From Polaribacter butkevichii (lineage in GTDB: Bacteria; Bacteroidota; Bacteroidia; Flavobacteriales; Flavobacteriaceae), in the NCBI RefSeq assembly GCF_038024105.1, contig NZ_CP150661.1:1383001-1447000 (forward strand): DNA of 64,000 nt. Direction: 5' to 3'. The notes beneath the pieces were generated by a model. That model was not told the DNA's origin, made no database searches, and saw only the letters and a list, made by a program, of their open reading frames with translations. The translations under genes were made by a program, and so were the position numbers. Below are positions 8,840 through 18,611 of the stretch, one piece after another; the first letter of the stretch is position 1, and every line of letters begins with the position of its first letter.

Positions 8840-9571
8840 ATGGGATTACTTGGAATGATTTTGGCAGCTGTTATAGTTGCAGTATTACTAGCTATTGTTA
8901 TAGTTAAATTTTTACCGTTAAAATTAAGATGGATTGCATCTATTTTACTTTTAGGTTTAACAGTATTCTTGGTTTATAAAATATATTACGGTATTATGGA
9001 ACCGATTATTTTTAACAAAAATAAAGTTATCAAATACAGTAAAGTTATTCAAAACTTAAAAATAATTAGAGATGCAGAAGTAAAGCATTTTGAAGTTACC
9101 GGAAAGTATACAAAAGACAAAGCAGCTTTAATTCAATTTATTGATACTGCAAAATTAGCTTTAACAGAAACTAAAACTATTGTAGAAAAAGAAAACAGAG
9201 GTGGTGGTATTATTATTGATGTTGAAAAAAGACAAACAGATACTATTGGCTACGAACCTGTTTCTAAGTATTTTAAAGGTAAAAACTACAAAGAAATGTT
9301 TAAAATTCCTGGTGTAGAAGGTAAAGAGTTTGAAGTTGAGGTAGGAACTGTAGAAAAAGTACCTGGTATGGTTGTACCAACTTTTTATGTAAAATCTCAT
9401 AAAACAGATATTTTAAAAGGAATGGATGAATCTCTTCTAAAACAAGAATTAGAACAATTAGCTACAGATCAAATTAAAGGTGAATTTGTTTCTGTTGGTT
9501 CTTTAGACGAAGTTTCTACAGGTGGTAACTGGCCTCCTTTTTATGACAAAGACGGTGATAAAAACGAATAG
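8840..9571 (+). CDS. Membrane-anchored protein of unknown function
   Basis: The 243-residue protein has two hydrophobic segments near the N-terminus (residues about 5-25 and 32-50), followed by a soluble part rich in charged residues. A central GGGIIIDVEKRQTDTIGYEPV stretch and a C-terminal GGNWPPFYDKDGDKNE tail are the only distinctive features. I do not recognise the domain, although proteins of this kind seem common next to DUF3822-rsmD in Flavobacteriia. The next gene starts inside its last codons, so the three genes likely form an operon. Confidence 0.75.
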   Translation: MGLLGMILAAVIVAVLLAIVIVKFLPLKLRWIASILLLGLTVFLVYKIYYGIMEPIIFNKNKVIKYSKVIQNLKIIRDAEVKHFEVTGKYTKDKAALIQFIDTAKLALTETKTIVEKENRGGGIIIDVEKRQTDTIGYEPVSKYFKGKNYKEMFKIPGVEGKEFEVEVGTVEKVPGMVVPTFYVKSHKTDILKGMDESLLKQELEQLATDQIKGEFVSVGSLDEVSTGGNWPPFYDKDGDKNE

Positions 9572-10376
9572 TACAATTACATTAGAACACTCAAAAGATA
9601 CAAAGTTATCCATCCAATTTAATTTGGATGGATTTTCTTTTTGTATCACAAATACTACAACAAAAGAAACCATCTATTTTTCTGAATACGTATTTAATGA
9701 AAAACAAGTAACTCCAGAAAATCTTTTAAAAAAAATAGAAGAGATCTTTAAAACAGATACACACCTACAAAAAGACTTTTCTTCTGTTTTAGTGGTACAT
9801 CAAAACAATTTATTTACACTTGTACCTACACCTTATTTTTCTGAAGATAAACTCTCTGAATACCTTAATTTTAATATTAAAACATTAGCTACAGATTTTA
9901 TTGCTTTTGATGATATCGAAAACTGCAATGCTAAAAATGTATATGTGCCTTATGTAAATATTAATAATTATTTATTTCAAAATTTTGGAGAGTTCGAATA
10001 CAAGCATCATTTAACTATTTTAATTGAAAAATTAATTTTAAAAAATAATAGTGATGAAAAAAAAGTATTTATAAATGTCTCTAAAAATAATTTTGATATC
10101 GTTGTACTTCAAAACAAACAATTAGAGTTTTCGAATTCTTTTTATTTTGATACAAAAGAAGATTTTATCTATTACATCTTATTTACTTTTGAACAATTAA
10201 AATTAGATGTAGAAAAAACACCACTTTCTTTTATTGGTAATATTGAAAAAACATCTGAAATTTATAAAATAACCTATCAATATATTAGAAATGTATCTTT
10301 TCTAGAAAGCAATAATAAAATTTTTAATCAATTAGATGTATCTAAACATTCTAATTACATCCTTTTAAGTTCATGA
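9543..10376 (+). CDS. DUF3822 family protein
   Basis: The 277-residue protein is acidic with many Phe/Leu-rich strands; its position directly before rsmD is the usual place of DUF3822 proteins in Flavobacteriia. These have an actin-like ATPase-type fold in profile searches and no established role. I chose the ATG at 9543 (MTKTVIKTNSTITL), which overlaps the preceding gene by 29 bp; an upstream GTG at 9522 is possible. It overlaps the rsmD start by 4 bp, indicating translational coupling. Confidence 0.75.
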   Translation: MTKTVIKTNSTITLEHSKDTKLSIQFNLDGFSFCITNTTTKETIYFSEYVFNEKQVTPENLLKKIEEIFKTDTHLQKDFSSVLVVHQNNLFTLVPTPYFSEDKLSEYLNFNIKTLATDFIAFDDIENCNAKNVYVPYVNINNYLFQNFGEFEYKHHLTILIEKLILKNNSDEKKVFINVSKNNFDIVVLQNKQLEFSNSFYFDTKEDFIYYILFTFEQLKLDVEKTPLSFIGNIEKTSEIYKITYQYIRNVSFLESNNKIFNQLDVSKHSNYILLSS

Positions 10377-10912
10377 GAATAATTTCTGGAAAACACAAAA
10401 GCAGACGTTTATCAGCGCCTAAAAACTTACCTGTTCGTCCTACAACAGATATGGCAAAAGAATCGTTGTTTAACATCTTAAACAACACGTACTACTTTGA
10501 TGGTATTTCGGTTATCGATCTTTTTTCTGGTACAGGAAACATTAGCTATGAATTTGCTTCTAGAGGTACAAAAGATATTTATGCAATTGATGCACATTTT
10601 GGTTGTATAAAATACATCAACGAAACATCAAAAACATTAGATTTACCTATAAACACCTTTAAAAGTGATGTTTATAAATTTTTAGAAAAAACCTCGCTAC
10701 AAGCAGATGTTATTTTTGCAGATCCTCCTTATGATTTTGATGAGGAACAATTTTTAAAAATAGTAGATTTGGTTTTTACAAGAAACCTACTTAAAGAAGA
10801 AGGTGTGTTAATTGTAGAGCATTCTAAACATACCGATTTATCTAAACACAAAAACCATAGTTACGACAAACGTTATGGTGGAAATGTATTTAGCTTTTTT
10901 GAAAACGAATAA
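10373..10912 (+). CDS. rsmD: 16S rRNA (guanine(966)-N(2))-methyltransferase RsmD
   Basis: The 179-residue protein starts MRIISGKHKSRRL, with the family-typical RPTTDMAKESLFNIL motif, the SAM-binding loop DLFSGTGNISYEFASRG and the catalytic FADPPYDF motif. It methylates G966 of 16S rRNA during 30S assembly. The start overlaps the DUF3822 gene by 4 bp and a terminator hairpin follows the stop. Confidence 0.95.
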   Translation: MRIISGKHKSRRLSAPKNLPVRPTTDMAKESLFNILNNTYYFDGISVIDLFSGTGNISYEFASRGTKDIYAIDAHFGCIKYINETSKTLDLPINTFKSDVYKFLEKTSLQADVIFADPPYDFDEEQFLKIVDLVFTRNLLKEEGVLIVEHSKHTDLSKHKNHSYDKRYGGNVFSFFENE

Positions 10913-10941
10913 ACAATAGCATTTTAGTATAAAAAAAGAAG

Positions 10942-10987
10942 ACGCTTTAAAGAGACAATATTTTGACTTTTAGAGCGTTTTTTTTTA
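10942..10987. terminator. Bidirectional terminator between rsmD and moxR
   Basis: Inverted repeat ACGCTTTAAAG / CTTTTAGAGCGT, followed by a run of nine T on the plus strand and preceded by a run of A, which reads as T on the minus strand. It can serve both convergent transcripts. Confidence 0.8.
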
Positions 10988-11007
10988 TCCAAAGAAATAA
11001 AAAACAG

Positions 11008-11961
11008 TTACAGTAGTGATTTTATAATATCAGAAACGGTAACTCCTTCTGCTTCTGCTTTGTAATTCTTTACAATTCTATGTGACAAAATAGGAACCGC
11101 AACGGCTTTTACATTTTCTATATCGGGAGAAAATTTACCATTAATTGCTGCATGTGCTTTTGCTGCCAAAATTAAATTTTGAGAAGCTCTTGGACCTGCT
11201 CCCCAATCTAAATAAGATTTTACTAACTCTGTAGCTTCTTTAGATTTAGGTCTTGTTTTACCTACTAAACGAACCGCATATTCTATAACATTATCCGCAA
11301 CAGGTATTTTACGTATTAGTTTTTGAATTTCAACAATTTCTTGCGCAGAAAATAAAGGGTTTATCGTTTCTTTTTTATTTCCTGTTGTACTTTTTACAAC
11401 CTCTACCTCTTCTTTAAAAGAAGGATATTCTAAATAAATTGAAAACATAAAACGATCTAATTGTGCTTCTGGCAAAGGATAAGTTCCTTCTTGCTCAATT
11501 GGGTTCTGTGTTGCCAATACAAAAAAAGGCAAATCTAACTTGTAATGATTCCCAGAAACCGTTACAGAACGCTCTTGCATAGCTTCTAATAATGCTGCTT
11601 GCGTTTTAGGAGGCGTTCTATTAATTTCATCAGCAAGAATAATATTAGAAAAAATAGGCCCTTTAATAAATTTAAAGTGTCTGTTTTCATCTAAAATTTC
11701 ACTTCCTAAAATATCAGAAGGCATTAAATCGGGTGTAAATTGTATTCTTTTAAAGTTTAAACCTAATGCATCAGAAACTGTATTAACCAACAACGTTTTT
11801 GCCAAACCTGGCACACCAACTAATAATGAGTGTCCGCCACAAAAAACAGATAACAAAGTAAAATCTACAGCTTCATGCTGACCAATAATTACTTTTGCAA
11901 TTTCTGCTTTTATGTTTTTAAATTTAGCTACTAAATCAGTTACTGCTTTAACGTCAGACAT
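11008..11961 (-). CDS. MoxR family AAA+ ATPase
   Basis: The 317-residue protein has Walker A GVPGLAKT, Walker B IILADEINR, sensor motif ATQNPIEQEGTYPLPEAQLDRF and the usual C-terminal lid. MoxR ATPases act as chaperone-like factors, often with VWA-domain partners; none is encoded in this window. It ends a four-gene minus-strand cluster with three SurA/PpiC-type proteins and shares one base with the upstream gene, so coupling to envelope protein folding is likely. Confidence 0.93.
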   Translation of the reverse strand: MSDVKAVTDLVAKFKNIKAEIAKVIIGQHEAVDFTLLSVFCGGHSLLVGVPGLAKTLLVNTVSDALGLNFKRIQFTPDLMPSDILGSEILDENRHFKFIKGPIFSNIILADEINRTPPKTQAALLEAMQERSVTVSGNHYKLDLPFFVLATQNPIEQEGTYPLPEAQLDRFMFSIYLEYPSFKEEVEVVKSTTGNKKETINPLFSAQEIVEIQKLIRKIPVADNVIEYAVRLVGKTRPKSKEATELVKSYLDWGAGPRASQNLILAAKAHAAINGKFSPDIENVKAVAVPILSHRIVKNYKAEAEGVTVSDIIKSLL

Positions 11962-13343
11962 TATTTATTTACTTCTTTTTTCCAGTTTTTTTCAAAAGTA
12001 CAATTGCTATGAGTAGGCCCTATGTTAATGTACGTATCCTTTATTTTTTCTTTAGACCATTTAGTAATGGTTTCTTCTTTCTTTTTTTGAAGTGCTAATT
12101 GTTGTACTTTAACGTAATCTTCTACAAGATCGGCAACATGCGTATCTGTTCTATCTTTCATTAAAATAAACTTAAACATTTTATCTCCAGATCTTTCTTC
12201 ATCATAAAATGGTTCTGTCATTTCTCCTTTTTTAAGATCACTTACTCTAGCATAAAATGCAGGATCCATTCTTGTTAAATCAAATTTAGATTCTCCTGTA
12301 GATGGATTAATAATAAGACCTCCATTATTCTTCGTTTCATCGTCATTAGAGTATTTCTTAACCGCTTCTGCAAAAGTTAAGTCACCTGCTCTAATTTCTT
12401 TAATAATATTTTCTGCCTTTTCCTTAATCTCATTCATCTTCTCATCTGGTACTTTTGGCTGCATTAATATGTGAGAAGCAACTCTTGTATTTCCTTTTAT
12501 GGCATGTAATTGCATAATATGATACCCAAATTCAGACTTAAAAGGTTTAGAAACCTGACCAACATCTAAAGTAAAAGCCATTTCTTTAAATTCTTTAATA
12601 AAACTAGACTCTTTAGTTACAGTATACTCACCACCATTACTTGTAACTCCAGGATCATCTGAGTTAATAATTGCTTTCATTCTAAAATTAGACCCTTCTT
12701 CAATTTCTTTTTTTAATGCATTTAATTTAGCAATAACTCTATCTGTTTCTTCTTTAGTAGGTATTGCTTTGATAACTATTTGCGCCAATTCTATTTCCGC
12801 AGGAAACTGAGGCAACTCTCCTTTTTCTTTTAATCCATTAAAATACAAACGCACCTCTTCTGGAGTAACATCTATTTTTTCAGTAATTTTTTGCTGCTCT
12901 TTTTCTATTAAAATATTTTCTGTTTGAACGGTAGTTAATTCCTTTTTTAAATCATCTAAATCATTAAAACCATACGCCTTAATTACTTTTTCTACGTTAC
13001 CATACTGTTGTGTAAAGTACTGTATACTTCTATCTACTCTCGTAGAAACTTCTGCATCAGAAACGGTAACACTATCTACAATTGCATGATGCGCTAATAA
13101 TTTTTGCTGCATTAATTCTTCTAGCATTTCACAATCTGTGATGGTTACTTTCCCTTCACTTCTTAACTCTACTTCTTGCTTAAATTTAGCTATATCAGAT
13201 TCTAGCACAATGTTTTTACCAATAACAACTGCTACTCCATCTATTTTTACTTTTTGTGCAGAAGTTTGCAACCCTAAAAAACCTAAGAAAAAGGCAAAAG
13301 TTAATACTTTAATATATTTTGAAATTGTTTTTCTGTGTTGCAT
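11961..13343 (-). CDS. SurA-like periplasmic peptidyl-prolyl isomerase
   Basis: The 460-residue protein has a signal peptide ending GLQTSAQ, then an N-terminal chaperone region (KIDGVAVVIGKNIVLESDI) as in SurA, followed by two rotamase-like PpiC units (about residues 180-275 and 285-390). The second has the motif ASHILMQPKV...YSNDDETKNNGG. Its role would be folding and delivery of outer-membrane proteins in the periplasm. It overlaps the upstream lipoprotein gene by 35 bp. Confidence 0.88.
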   Translation of the reverse strand: MQHRKTISKYIKVLTFAFFLGFLGLQTSAQKVKIDGVAVVIGKNIVLESDIAKFKQEVELRSEGKVTITDCEMLEELMQQKLLAHHAIVDSVTVSDAEVSTRVDRSIQYFTQQYGNVEKVIKAYGFNDLDDLKKELTTVQTENILIEKEQQKITEKIDVTPEEVRLYFNGLKEKGELPQFPAEIELAQIVIKAIPTKEETDRVIAKLNALKKEIEEGSNFRMKAIINSDDPGVTSNGGEYTVTKESSFIKEFKEMAFTLDVGQVSKPFKSEFGYHIMQLHAIKGNTRVASHILMQPKVPDEKMNEIKEKAENIIKEIRAGDLTFAEAVKKYSNDDETKNNGGLIINPSTGESKFDLTRMDPAFYARVSDLKKGEMTEPFYDEERSGDKMFKFILMKDRTDTHVADLVEDYVKVQQLALQKKKEETITKWSKEKIKDTYINIGPTHSNCTFEKNWKKEVNK

Positions 13344-14154
13344 CTTTTACTATTATTTTTTCTATCTCTCTTAATAATTCAATTTTACGTTTATGTAAAA
13401 TCATTTGTTCTATTGTTGGTGTAATATAACTTAATGGCGCAATAGAATTACGCTCTAAAACGTCTTTTATAGCCACCAAATATAAACCTATTGAATCTTG
13501 TTTTTCGATGAATTTTGTTTTTTTTAACAGTTTTTCCTTTGAAAAAGGAAGTTTTAACAAAATGTTATCTAATTGAGTCCAAATGGAATCGTTAAATTGA
13601 TGAAATTTAAAACTTAATTCTTGTTTTTCTAACTTCTCTAAATCATTAATACTATCCGATTTAAAGAGTTTTATAATTTCTTTTTTATCTTTTATGTTTT
13701 TATCTACATACAGATATTTTATTTTAACTAATTCTTCATTTAATTTAAAATTCTCTTTATTTAACAAATAATAGTTGGTTAATTCTTCATCAGAAATAAC
13801 AGTATCTAATTGTTGTTTTACCAATTCTTCTTTATAGTTATTTATTAAAAGACTTTCTTTATAATCTTTTACTAAATTATCTATTTGCGTTACGGTTTCT
13901 AAAGAACTATTATTCTTAGCTTTTTCTAGTAAAAGTTTTTTAATTGCCCAATCTTGAATGTAGCTTTTTACTAAAATTACGCTATCTAATTTATTAATAT
14001 TTTTGGGTAAAATATTTACTAAATCTTTTCTAAAAAGTTTTTCTGTATTTACAATAGCTACAATCTCTGAAGTACTATTCTCTTTCTCTTGCATTTTAAA
14101 AAAATCGCAAGAAATAAAAAGAATAACAGAAAACAAGATAGCTATATACTTCAT
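13309..14154 (-). CDS. SurA/PpiC-associated lipoprotein
   Basis: The 281-residue protein begins with a lipoprotein signal (hydrophobic core then FISCDFF, lipidated Cys at residue 16). The rest is helical and Lys/Glu/Leu-rich, with a region like the SurA N-terminal chaperone domain but no clear rotamase motif. It sits between two PpiC-type isomerases, sharing one base with the upstream gene. I infer a periplasmic chaperone-type role anchored in a membrane; the catalytic domain appears degenerate or absent. Confidence 0.78.
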   Translation of the reverse strand: MKYIAILFSVILFISCDFFKMQEKENSTSEIVAIVNTEKLFRKDLVNILPKNINKLDSVILVKSYIQDWAIKKLLLEKAKNNSSLETVTQIDNLVKDYKESLLINNYKEELVKQQLDTVISDEELTNYYLLNKENFKLNEELVKIKYLYVDKNIKDKKEIIKLFKSDSINDLEKLEKQELSFKFHQFNDSIWTQLDNILLKLPFSKEKLLKKTKFIEKQDSIGLYLVAIKDVLERNSIAPLSYITPTIEQMILHKRKIELLREIEKIIVKDATQKNNFKIY

Positions 14155-15788
14155 TATTTATTTTCGTAGAATTTAATTAATTTTTTTAACTGTTTTTTAT
14201 CTACTTTAATTTTACTCTTCTTTCTTAAATCTGCAATCCAGTTTTTTTCTAAAAAGTTTTGATAATCGTTAATAACCTGACCTTTTATACTTTTTAAATC
14301 TGTTGTTTTATAGTTAGCTGTATTTATTTTAAAATATTCTTGCAAACCTAAAGTATCTTTAGAAGATTGATTCCAAATTTTTTCTTGCATTAATTCAAAA
14401 AGCAACAAACCATCTTCATATTCTTTTAAAGTATAGGCATATTCTGGCTCTCTATTTACCAAATCTTCTTTATAATATTCTAATATTTGTTTCTCTTTAA
14501 ACATTTCAAATAACTTATAAACAGGAAACTGTCTTCTGTTTCTAATATATTTTATAAAATCTTCTTGAGTAATATTTTTATCGTTTATTGCAAGAAGTGT
14601 ACCTTGTAAAGAATCTTTAGGTAAACCTCTTAAGTTCTTTTTATCTAGAATTTTTTTAGCATCTTCAAATTCTGTAATTGTATATTCTTTTTTTAATTTA
14701 TTTACAACAGCTTTTTCAGACAACTCCATTCTAGAGCTAGTTTTTACTTTAGATTTTAAATCTTTTTTCATTTCATCAAAAGATTTAATAGGATGTTTTT
14801 TTGTTAGTTTAACAATATGCCAACCAAAACGAGTTTTAAAAGGCTTAGAATAATCATTTACATTTTCTAACCCAAATGCAGCATCATCAAACGGTTTTAC
14901 CATTCTACCAGAAGCAAATTTACCCAAGCTACCGCCATTGTTTTTAGATCCTGGATCTTCCGAATACTGTTTGGCTAAATCTTCAAATTTTTCATTATTT
15001 TTTAATTTTGTATAGATACTATCTATCTTTGCTTTACCTACCAAGGTGGTATCTCTTAGTAAAATATGTGCCGCTTCTATTTCTCCTTTAGACTCCTTTA
15101 CATCATCAACTTGTACAATATGATACCCAAATTGGGTTTTAAAAGGCATCGAAATTTCACCAACTTTTGTTGTATATGCAGCAACTTCAAAAGGATACAC
15201 CATACTAAAACCAGAGAAATAGCCTAAATTACCACCATTCCCTTTTCTACCTGTTTCTGGATCATCTTTGGCAGATCTATCTTCTGAATACTGAGCTGCC
15301 AATGTTTCAAATTTTTCGCCATTTAAAATTCTTTCTCTTAATTTTAAAATCTTATTATAGACTACTAAAGTATCACTTGGTGAGGCTTCTCTTGGTAATC
15401 GCATTAAAATATGTTTTGCTTTAACTTGATATTTGGTTCTAAAGTAAGCATCTTTAACCAATTGATCTATAAAGGTAGTGTCTTGTAAATAAGGCGCAGA
15501 AAGTTGATTTTTATAAGTCTCCATTTCCCTTTTATAAGAAGGCAACGTGTCTAATTTAATAGCATACGCCTCTTTAACTTTTAGTTTGTAATTTATATAC
15601 AAATCTAAATTTTTGTTGATGCTTTTTGCTTCTTCATTATCTATAGCATCTAAATTTTTTTCATAGACCCTTTTAAATTCAGAAACGGTTGTTTTTTCTC
15701 CATCTATTGTGAGTAATGTTTTATCTTTTTTCTGAGCAAAGGCAGCTATTGATAAACTTAATACAAATAATAAAACTATTTTTTTCAT
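14154..15788 (-). CDS. Peptidyl-prolyl cis-trans isomerase with two PpiC domains
   Basis: The 544-residue protein has a signal peptide ending SIAAFAQ. Two parvulin-type rotamase domains are visible at about residues 120-230 and 232-330, each with the typical AKHILMR / AAHILLR start, a QYSED...NGGxLG loop and a PFKTxFGxHIV end. It acts on prolyl bonds of periplasmic or outer-membrane clients. It is first or second in the foldase operon, after the short DUF493 gene 11 bp upstream. Confidence 0.92.
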   Translation of the reverse strand: MKKIVLLFVLSLSIAAFAQKKDKTLLTIDGEKTTVSEFKRVYEKNLDAIDNEEAKSINKNLDLYINYKLKVKEAYAIKLDTLPSYKREMETYKNQLSAPYLQDTTFIDQLVKDAYFRTKYQVKAKHILMRLPREASPSDTLVVYNKILKLRERILNGEKFETLAAQYSEDRSAKDDPETGRKGNGGNLGYFSGFSMVYPFEVAAYTTKVGEISMPFKTQFGYHIVQVDDVKESKGEIEAAHILLRDTTLVGKAKIDSIYTKLKNNEKFEDLAKQYSEDPGSKNNGGSLGKFASGRMVKPFDDAAFGLENVNDYSKPFKTRFGWHIVKLTKKHPIKSFDEMKKDLKSKVKTSSRMELSEKAVVNKLKKEYTITEFEDAKKILDKKNLRGLPKDSLQGTLLAINDKNITQEDFIKYIRNRRQFPVYKLFEMFKEKQILEYYKEDLVNREPEYAYTLKEYEDGLLLFELMQEKIWNQSSKDTLGLQEYFKINTANYKTTDLKSIKGQVINDYQNFLEKNWIADLRKKSKIKVDKKQLKKLIKFYENK

Positions 15789-15799
15789 AACGTACTTAA

Positions 15800-16081
15800 T
15801 TATAATGATATAATCCCTTTAATGCTTTCTGCTTTTAAATAATAAGAAATTACTTTATCTGAACTTTCTATATTTAATACGATAGAAACACTCACATATT
15901 TTCCTGTCTTAGATTTTTTTGTATTTATAACAGCGCCAGTATTATTAAATAAATCTTCTACTTCTTGCACCTGATTACCATCTGTAGGTACAATAAACTT
16001 ATACATATAATCTGCCGGAAAGGTAGTAGTATCATCTAATTGAACCTTTAACTTTGCATAAAACTCTTTTTTATCACTCAT
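15800..16081 (-). CDS. DUF493 (YbeD-like) family protein
   Basis: The 93-residue protein has the family pattern FPADYMYKFIVP...EVEDLF....SKTGKYVSVSI. DUF493 proteins are small ferredoxin-like-fold proteins, possibly ACT-like regulators, of unclear role. The gene heads the minus-strand foldase cluster with 11-bp spacing to the PpiC protein. Confidence 0.88.
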   Translation of the reverse strand: MSDKKEFYAKLKVQLDDTTTFPADYMYKFIVPTDGNQVQEVEDLFNNTGAVINTKKSKTGKYVSVSIVLNIESSDKVISYYLKAESIKGIISL

Positions 16082-16177
16082 AAAAACGCTTTCTTAAATA
16101 TAAATTAATTACAAATAACAAGACACAAAATTACATTAAAAATTAGTTTTATAAAGGGAATCATTTATTTTTGTGAA

Positions 16178-16720
16178 ATGCAGCAAAAAATAGTCTTAAT
16201 CGGTGGACCAGGAACAGGGAAAACTTCAGTAATAAATGAGTTAATAAAGAGAGGGTATTTTTGTATGCCAGAAATATCTAGAGAAGTTACTTTAGAAGCT
16301 CAAAAAAAAGGAATCGATCAATTGTTTTTAACAGAACCGCTATTGTTTAGTAAAATGCTTTTAGAAGGTAGAGAAAAACAATACTTAACAGCTAGTAAAA
16401 ATAATGAAGAACTTGTTTTTTTTGATAGAGGAATCCCTGATGTTCATGCCTATATGGATTACTTTAAAACAGCATATCCAGCTACTTTTTTCGAAAAAAG
16501 TAATCTTTATAAATATACCAAAATTTTTCATTTTTCCCCTTGGGAAGACATTCATACAACAGATAATGAACGTTATGAGTCTTTTGAAGAAACCATGGAA
16601 ATTGATCGTTTTTTAATGAAATCTTATACAGATTTAGGCTACACCATTATCAACATTCCCTTTGGTACTTTAAAAGAAAGAACCGATTTTGTAATTAATT
16701 CGCTTGCTTGCGATTTATGA
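16178..16720 (+). CDS. AAA_28-type ATPase/kinase
   Basis: The 180-residue P-loop protein has Walker A GGPGTGKTSVI and a FFDRGIPDVHAYM motif like those of AAA_28 proteins and thymidylate-kinase-like enzymes. The substrate is unknown. Its stop codon overlaps the recQ start in an ATGA arrangement, indicating translational coupling to the helicase gene. Confidence 0.85.
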   Translation: MQQKIVLIGGPGTGKTSVINELIKRGYFCMPEISREVTLEAQKKGIDQLFLTEPLLFSKMLLEGREKQYLTASKNNEELVFFDRGIPDVHAYMDYFKTAYPATFFEKSNLYKYTKIFHFSPWEDIHTTDNERYESFEETMEIDRFLMKSYTDLGYTIINIPFGTLKERTDFVINSLACDL

Positions 16721-18609
16721 TTCCGCCTAAAGAAATATTAAAAGAATATTGGGGGTATTCTACATTTAGATCACAGCAAGAAGAAATAATTACTGCTACT
16801 CTAGCTCAAAAAGATGTCATTGCATTGTTACCAACAGGTGGCGGTAAATCTATCTGTTTTCAAGTACCTGCAATGGCAAAAGAAGGTGTTTGTTTGGTAA
16901 TTTCTCCATTAATAGCCTTAATGCAAGATCAAGTAGAAAACTTAACCGAAAAAGGAATTAAAGCAACAAGCATTAAATCTGGTGCTACACAAGATGAAAT
17001 TATTATGTTATTTGATAACATAAAATTTGGAGGCATTAAATTCTTATATATTTCTCCCGAAAGATTACAATCATTTTTTATTCAACAAAAAATAAAAGAA
17101 TTAAATATTAATTTAATTGCTATTGATGAAGCACATTGTATTTCTGAATGGGGCCACGACTTTAGACCCTCTTACAGAAATATTAAAATTTTAAGAGAAC
17201 TAAAACCAGAGGTGCCTTTTATTGCTTTAACCGCAACAGCCAATAAAAAAGTACTTAATGATATTGCTACAAACCTAACTTTAAAAGAACATATTGTTTT
17301 TAAAAAATCCTTTTTTAGAAAAAATTTAGCGTATCAAATATTTACGGTTGAAGATAAATTACAGCGTTTACTTCAAATATTTACCAAAACAAAAACACCC
17401 GCAATTGTTTATGTCAATTCAAGAAAAAAGACAGAACAAATTGCGGCTTTTCTAAATGCTAATAATTTTAAAAGTTCTTTTTATCACGGCGGATTATCAT
17501 CCATAGAAAAAAATATTTCTTTTAACAATTGGATGACAGAAAAAACACCTATTATGGTGGCTACAAATGCCTTCGGAATGGGAATTGATAAAGCAAACGT
17601 TGGTTTGGTTATCCATTTAGATTTACCTTCTAGCATAGAGAATTACGTGCAAGAAACAGGTAGAGCTGGTAGAAATAGTACAAAATCGTTTGCCGTTTTG
17701 TTATTTAATAAAAGTGATATCTTATTATTTAAAGATCGATTAGAAAAAACATTATTAAGCATTACTGAAATTAAAGAAATTCACAGAAAATTATATCAAT
17801 ATTTTAGAATTGCTTTAGGAGAAATAAGCGAAGAAACTTTTTCTTTTAATCTTTTAGCATTCTGTAAAAAATATAAATTTTCGGTTTTAAAGGTAGATAC
17901 CGCTCTTAAAACATTAGCAAATAACGGAGTTATAGAAATTAGCAATGAGTACAATAAGAAATCTACGTTATTATTTATTGTACCTAGTAAAACTGTTTTA
18001 AACTACTTAGATCAAAATCCTATTATCAAAAAATTTACCAATTCAATTTTAAGAACTTATGCGGGTTTGTTTGAGCAAGAAGTTAAGATTGACGAATTTT
18101 TTATCGCAAAAAAAACGAGCCTTACAACGAGCCTTGTTTTATCTAATTTAGAACGTTTACAAAATGATGCTATTATTGAATACAAACCTGTAAAAAATGA
18201 AGCTGAACTTACTTTTTTACTTCCAAGAGAAGACGATTATACCATCAATCGATTTTCTAGAGAAATAAAGCAATTTATACATCAAAAAAAGAAAAAAGCA
18301 GATGATTTAATTGCCTTTGTAAATAACAATACCATTTGTAGAAGTATTCAGGTTTTAGGTTATTTTGATGAAATAAAAACAGAAAAATGTGGTATTTGTG
18401 ATGTTTGTATTTCTAATAACAGAAAGCCCTCTAAAAATTTATCTTCAGAAATAATTCAACTTTTACAAAAGCAACAAGCTTTATCCTCCTTAGAAATTAG
18501 TGGAGCTTTAATAGCGAATGAAAAAGACATTTTAATACATTTGCGACAATTACTAACAGATGATGTAATTACAATAAATCATCAAAACAAATACCAATTA
18601 AACAACTAA
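16717..18609 (+). CDS. recQ: ATP-dependent DNA helicase RecQ
   Basis: The 630-residue protein has motif 0 FRSQQEEII, motif I LLPTGGGKS, motif II IDEAHCISEWGHDFR, the FGMGIDKANV and QETGRAGR motifs, and a zinc-binding end with CGICDVC. There is no obvious HRDC domain, as in many Bacteroidota RecQ proteins. The ATG at 16717 in the ATGA overlap is preferred over a TTG at 16708. Confidence 0.93.
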   Translation: MIPPKEILKEYWGYSTFRSQQEEIITATLAQKDVIALLPTGGGKSICFQVPAMAKEGVCLVISPLIALMQDQVENLTEKGIKATSIKSGATQDEIIMLFDNIKFGGIKFLYISPERLQSFFIQQKIKELNINLIAIDEAHCISEWGHDFRPSYRNIKILRELKPEVPFIALTATANKKVLNDIATNLTLKEHIVFKKSFFRKNLAYQIFTVEDKLQRLLQIFTKTKTPAIVYVNSRKKTEQIAAFLNANNFKSSFYHGGLSSIEKNISFNNWMTEKTPIMVATNAFGMGIDKANVGLVIHLDLPSSIENYVQETGRAGRNSTKSFAVLLFNKSDILLFKDRLEKTLLSITEIKEIHRKLYQYFRIALGEISEETFSFNLLAFCKKYKFSVLKVDTALKTLANNGVIEISNEYNKKSTLLFIVPSKTVLNYLDQNPIIKKFTNSILRTYAGLFEQEVKIDEFFIAKKTSLTTSLVLSNLERLQNDAIIEYKPVKNEAELTFLLPREDDYTINRFSREIKQFIHQKKKKADDLIAFVNNNTICRSIQVLGYFDEIKTEKCGICDVCISNNRKPSKNLSSEIIQLLQKQQALSSLEISGALIANEKDILIHLRQLLTDDVITINHQNKYQLNN

Positions 18610-18611
18610 TT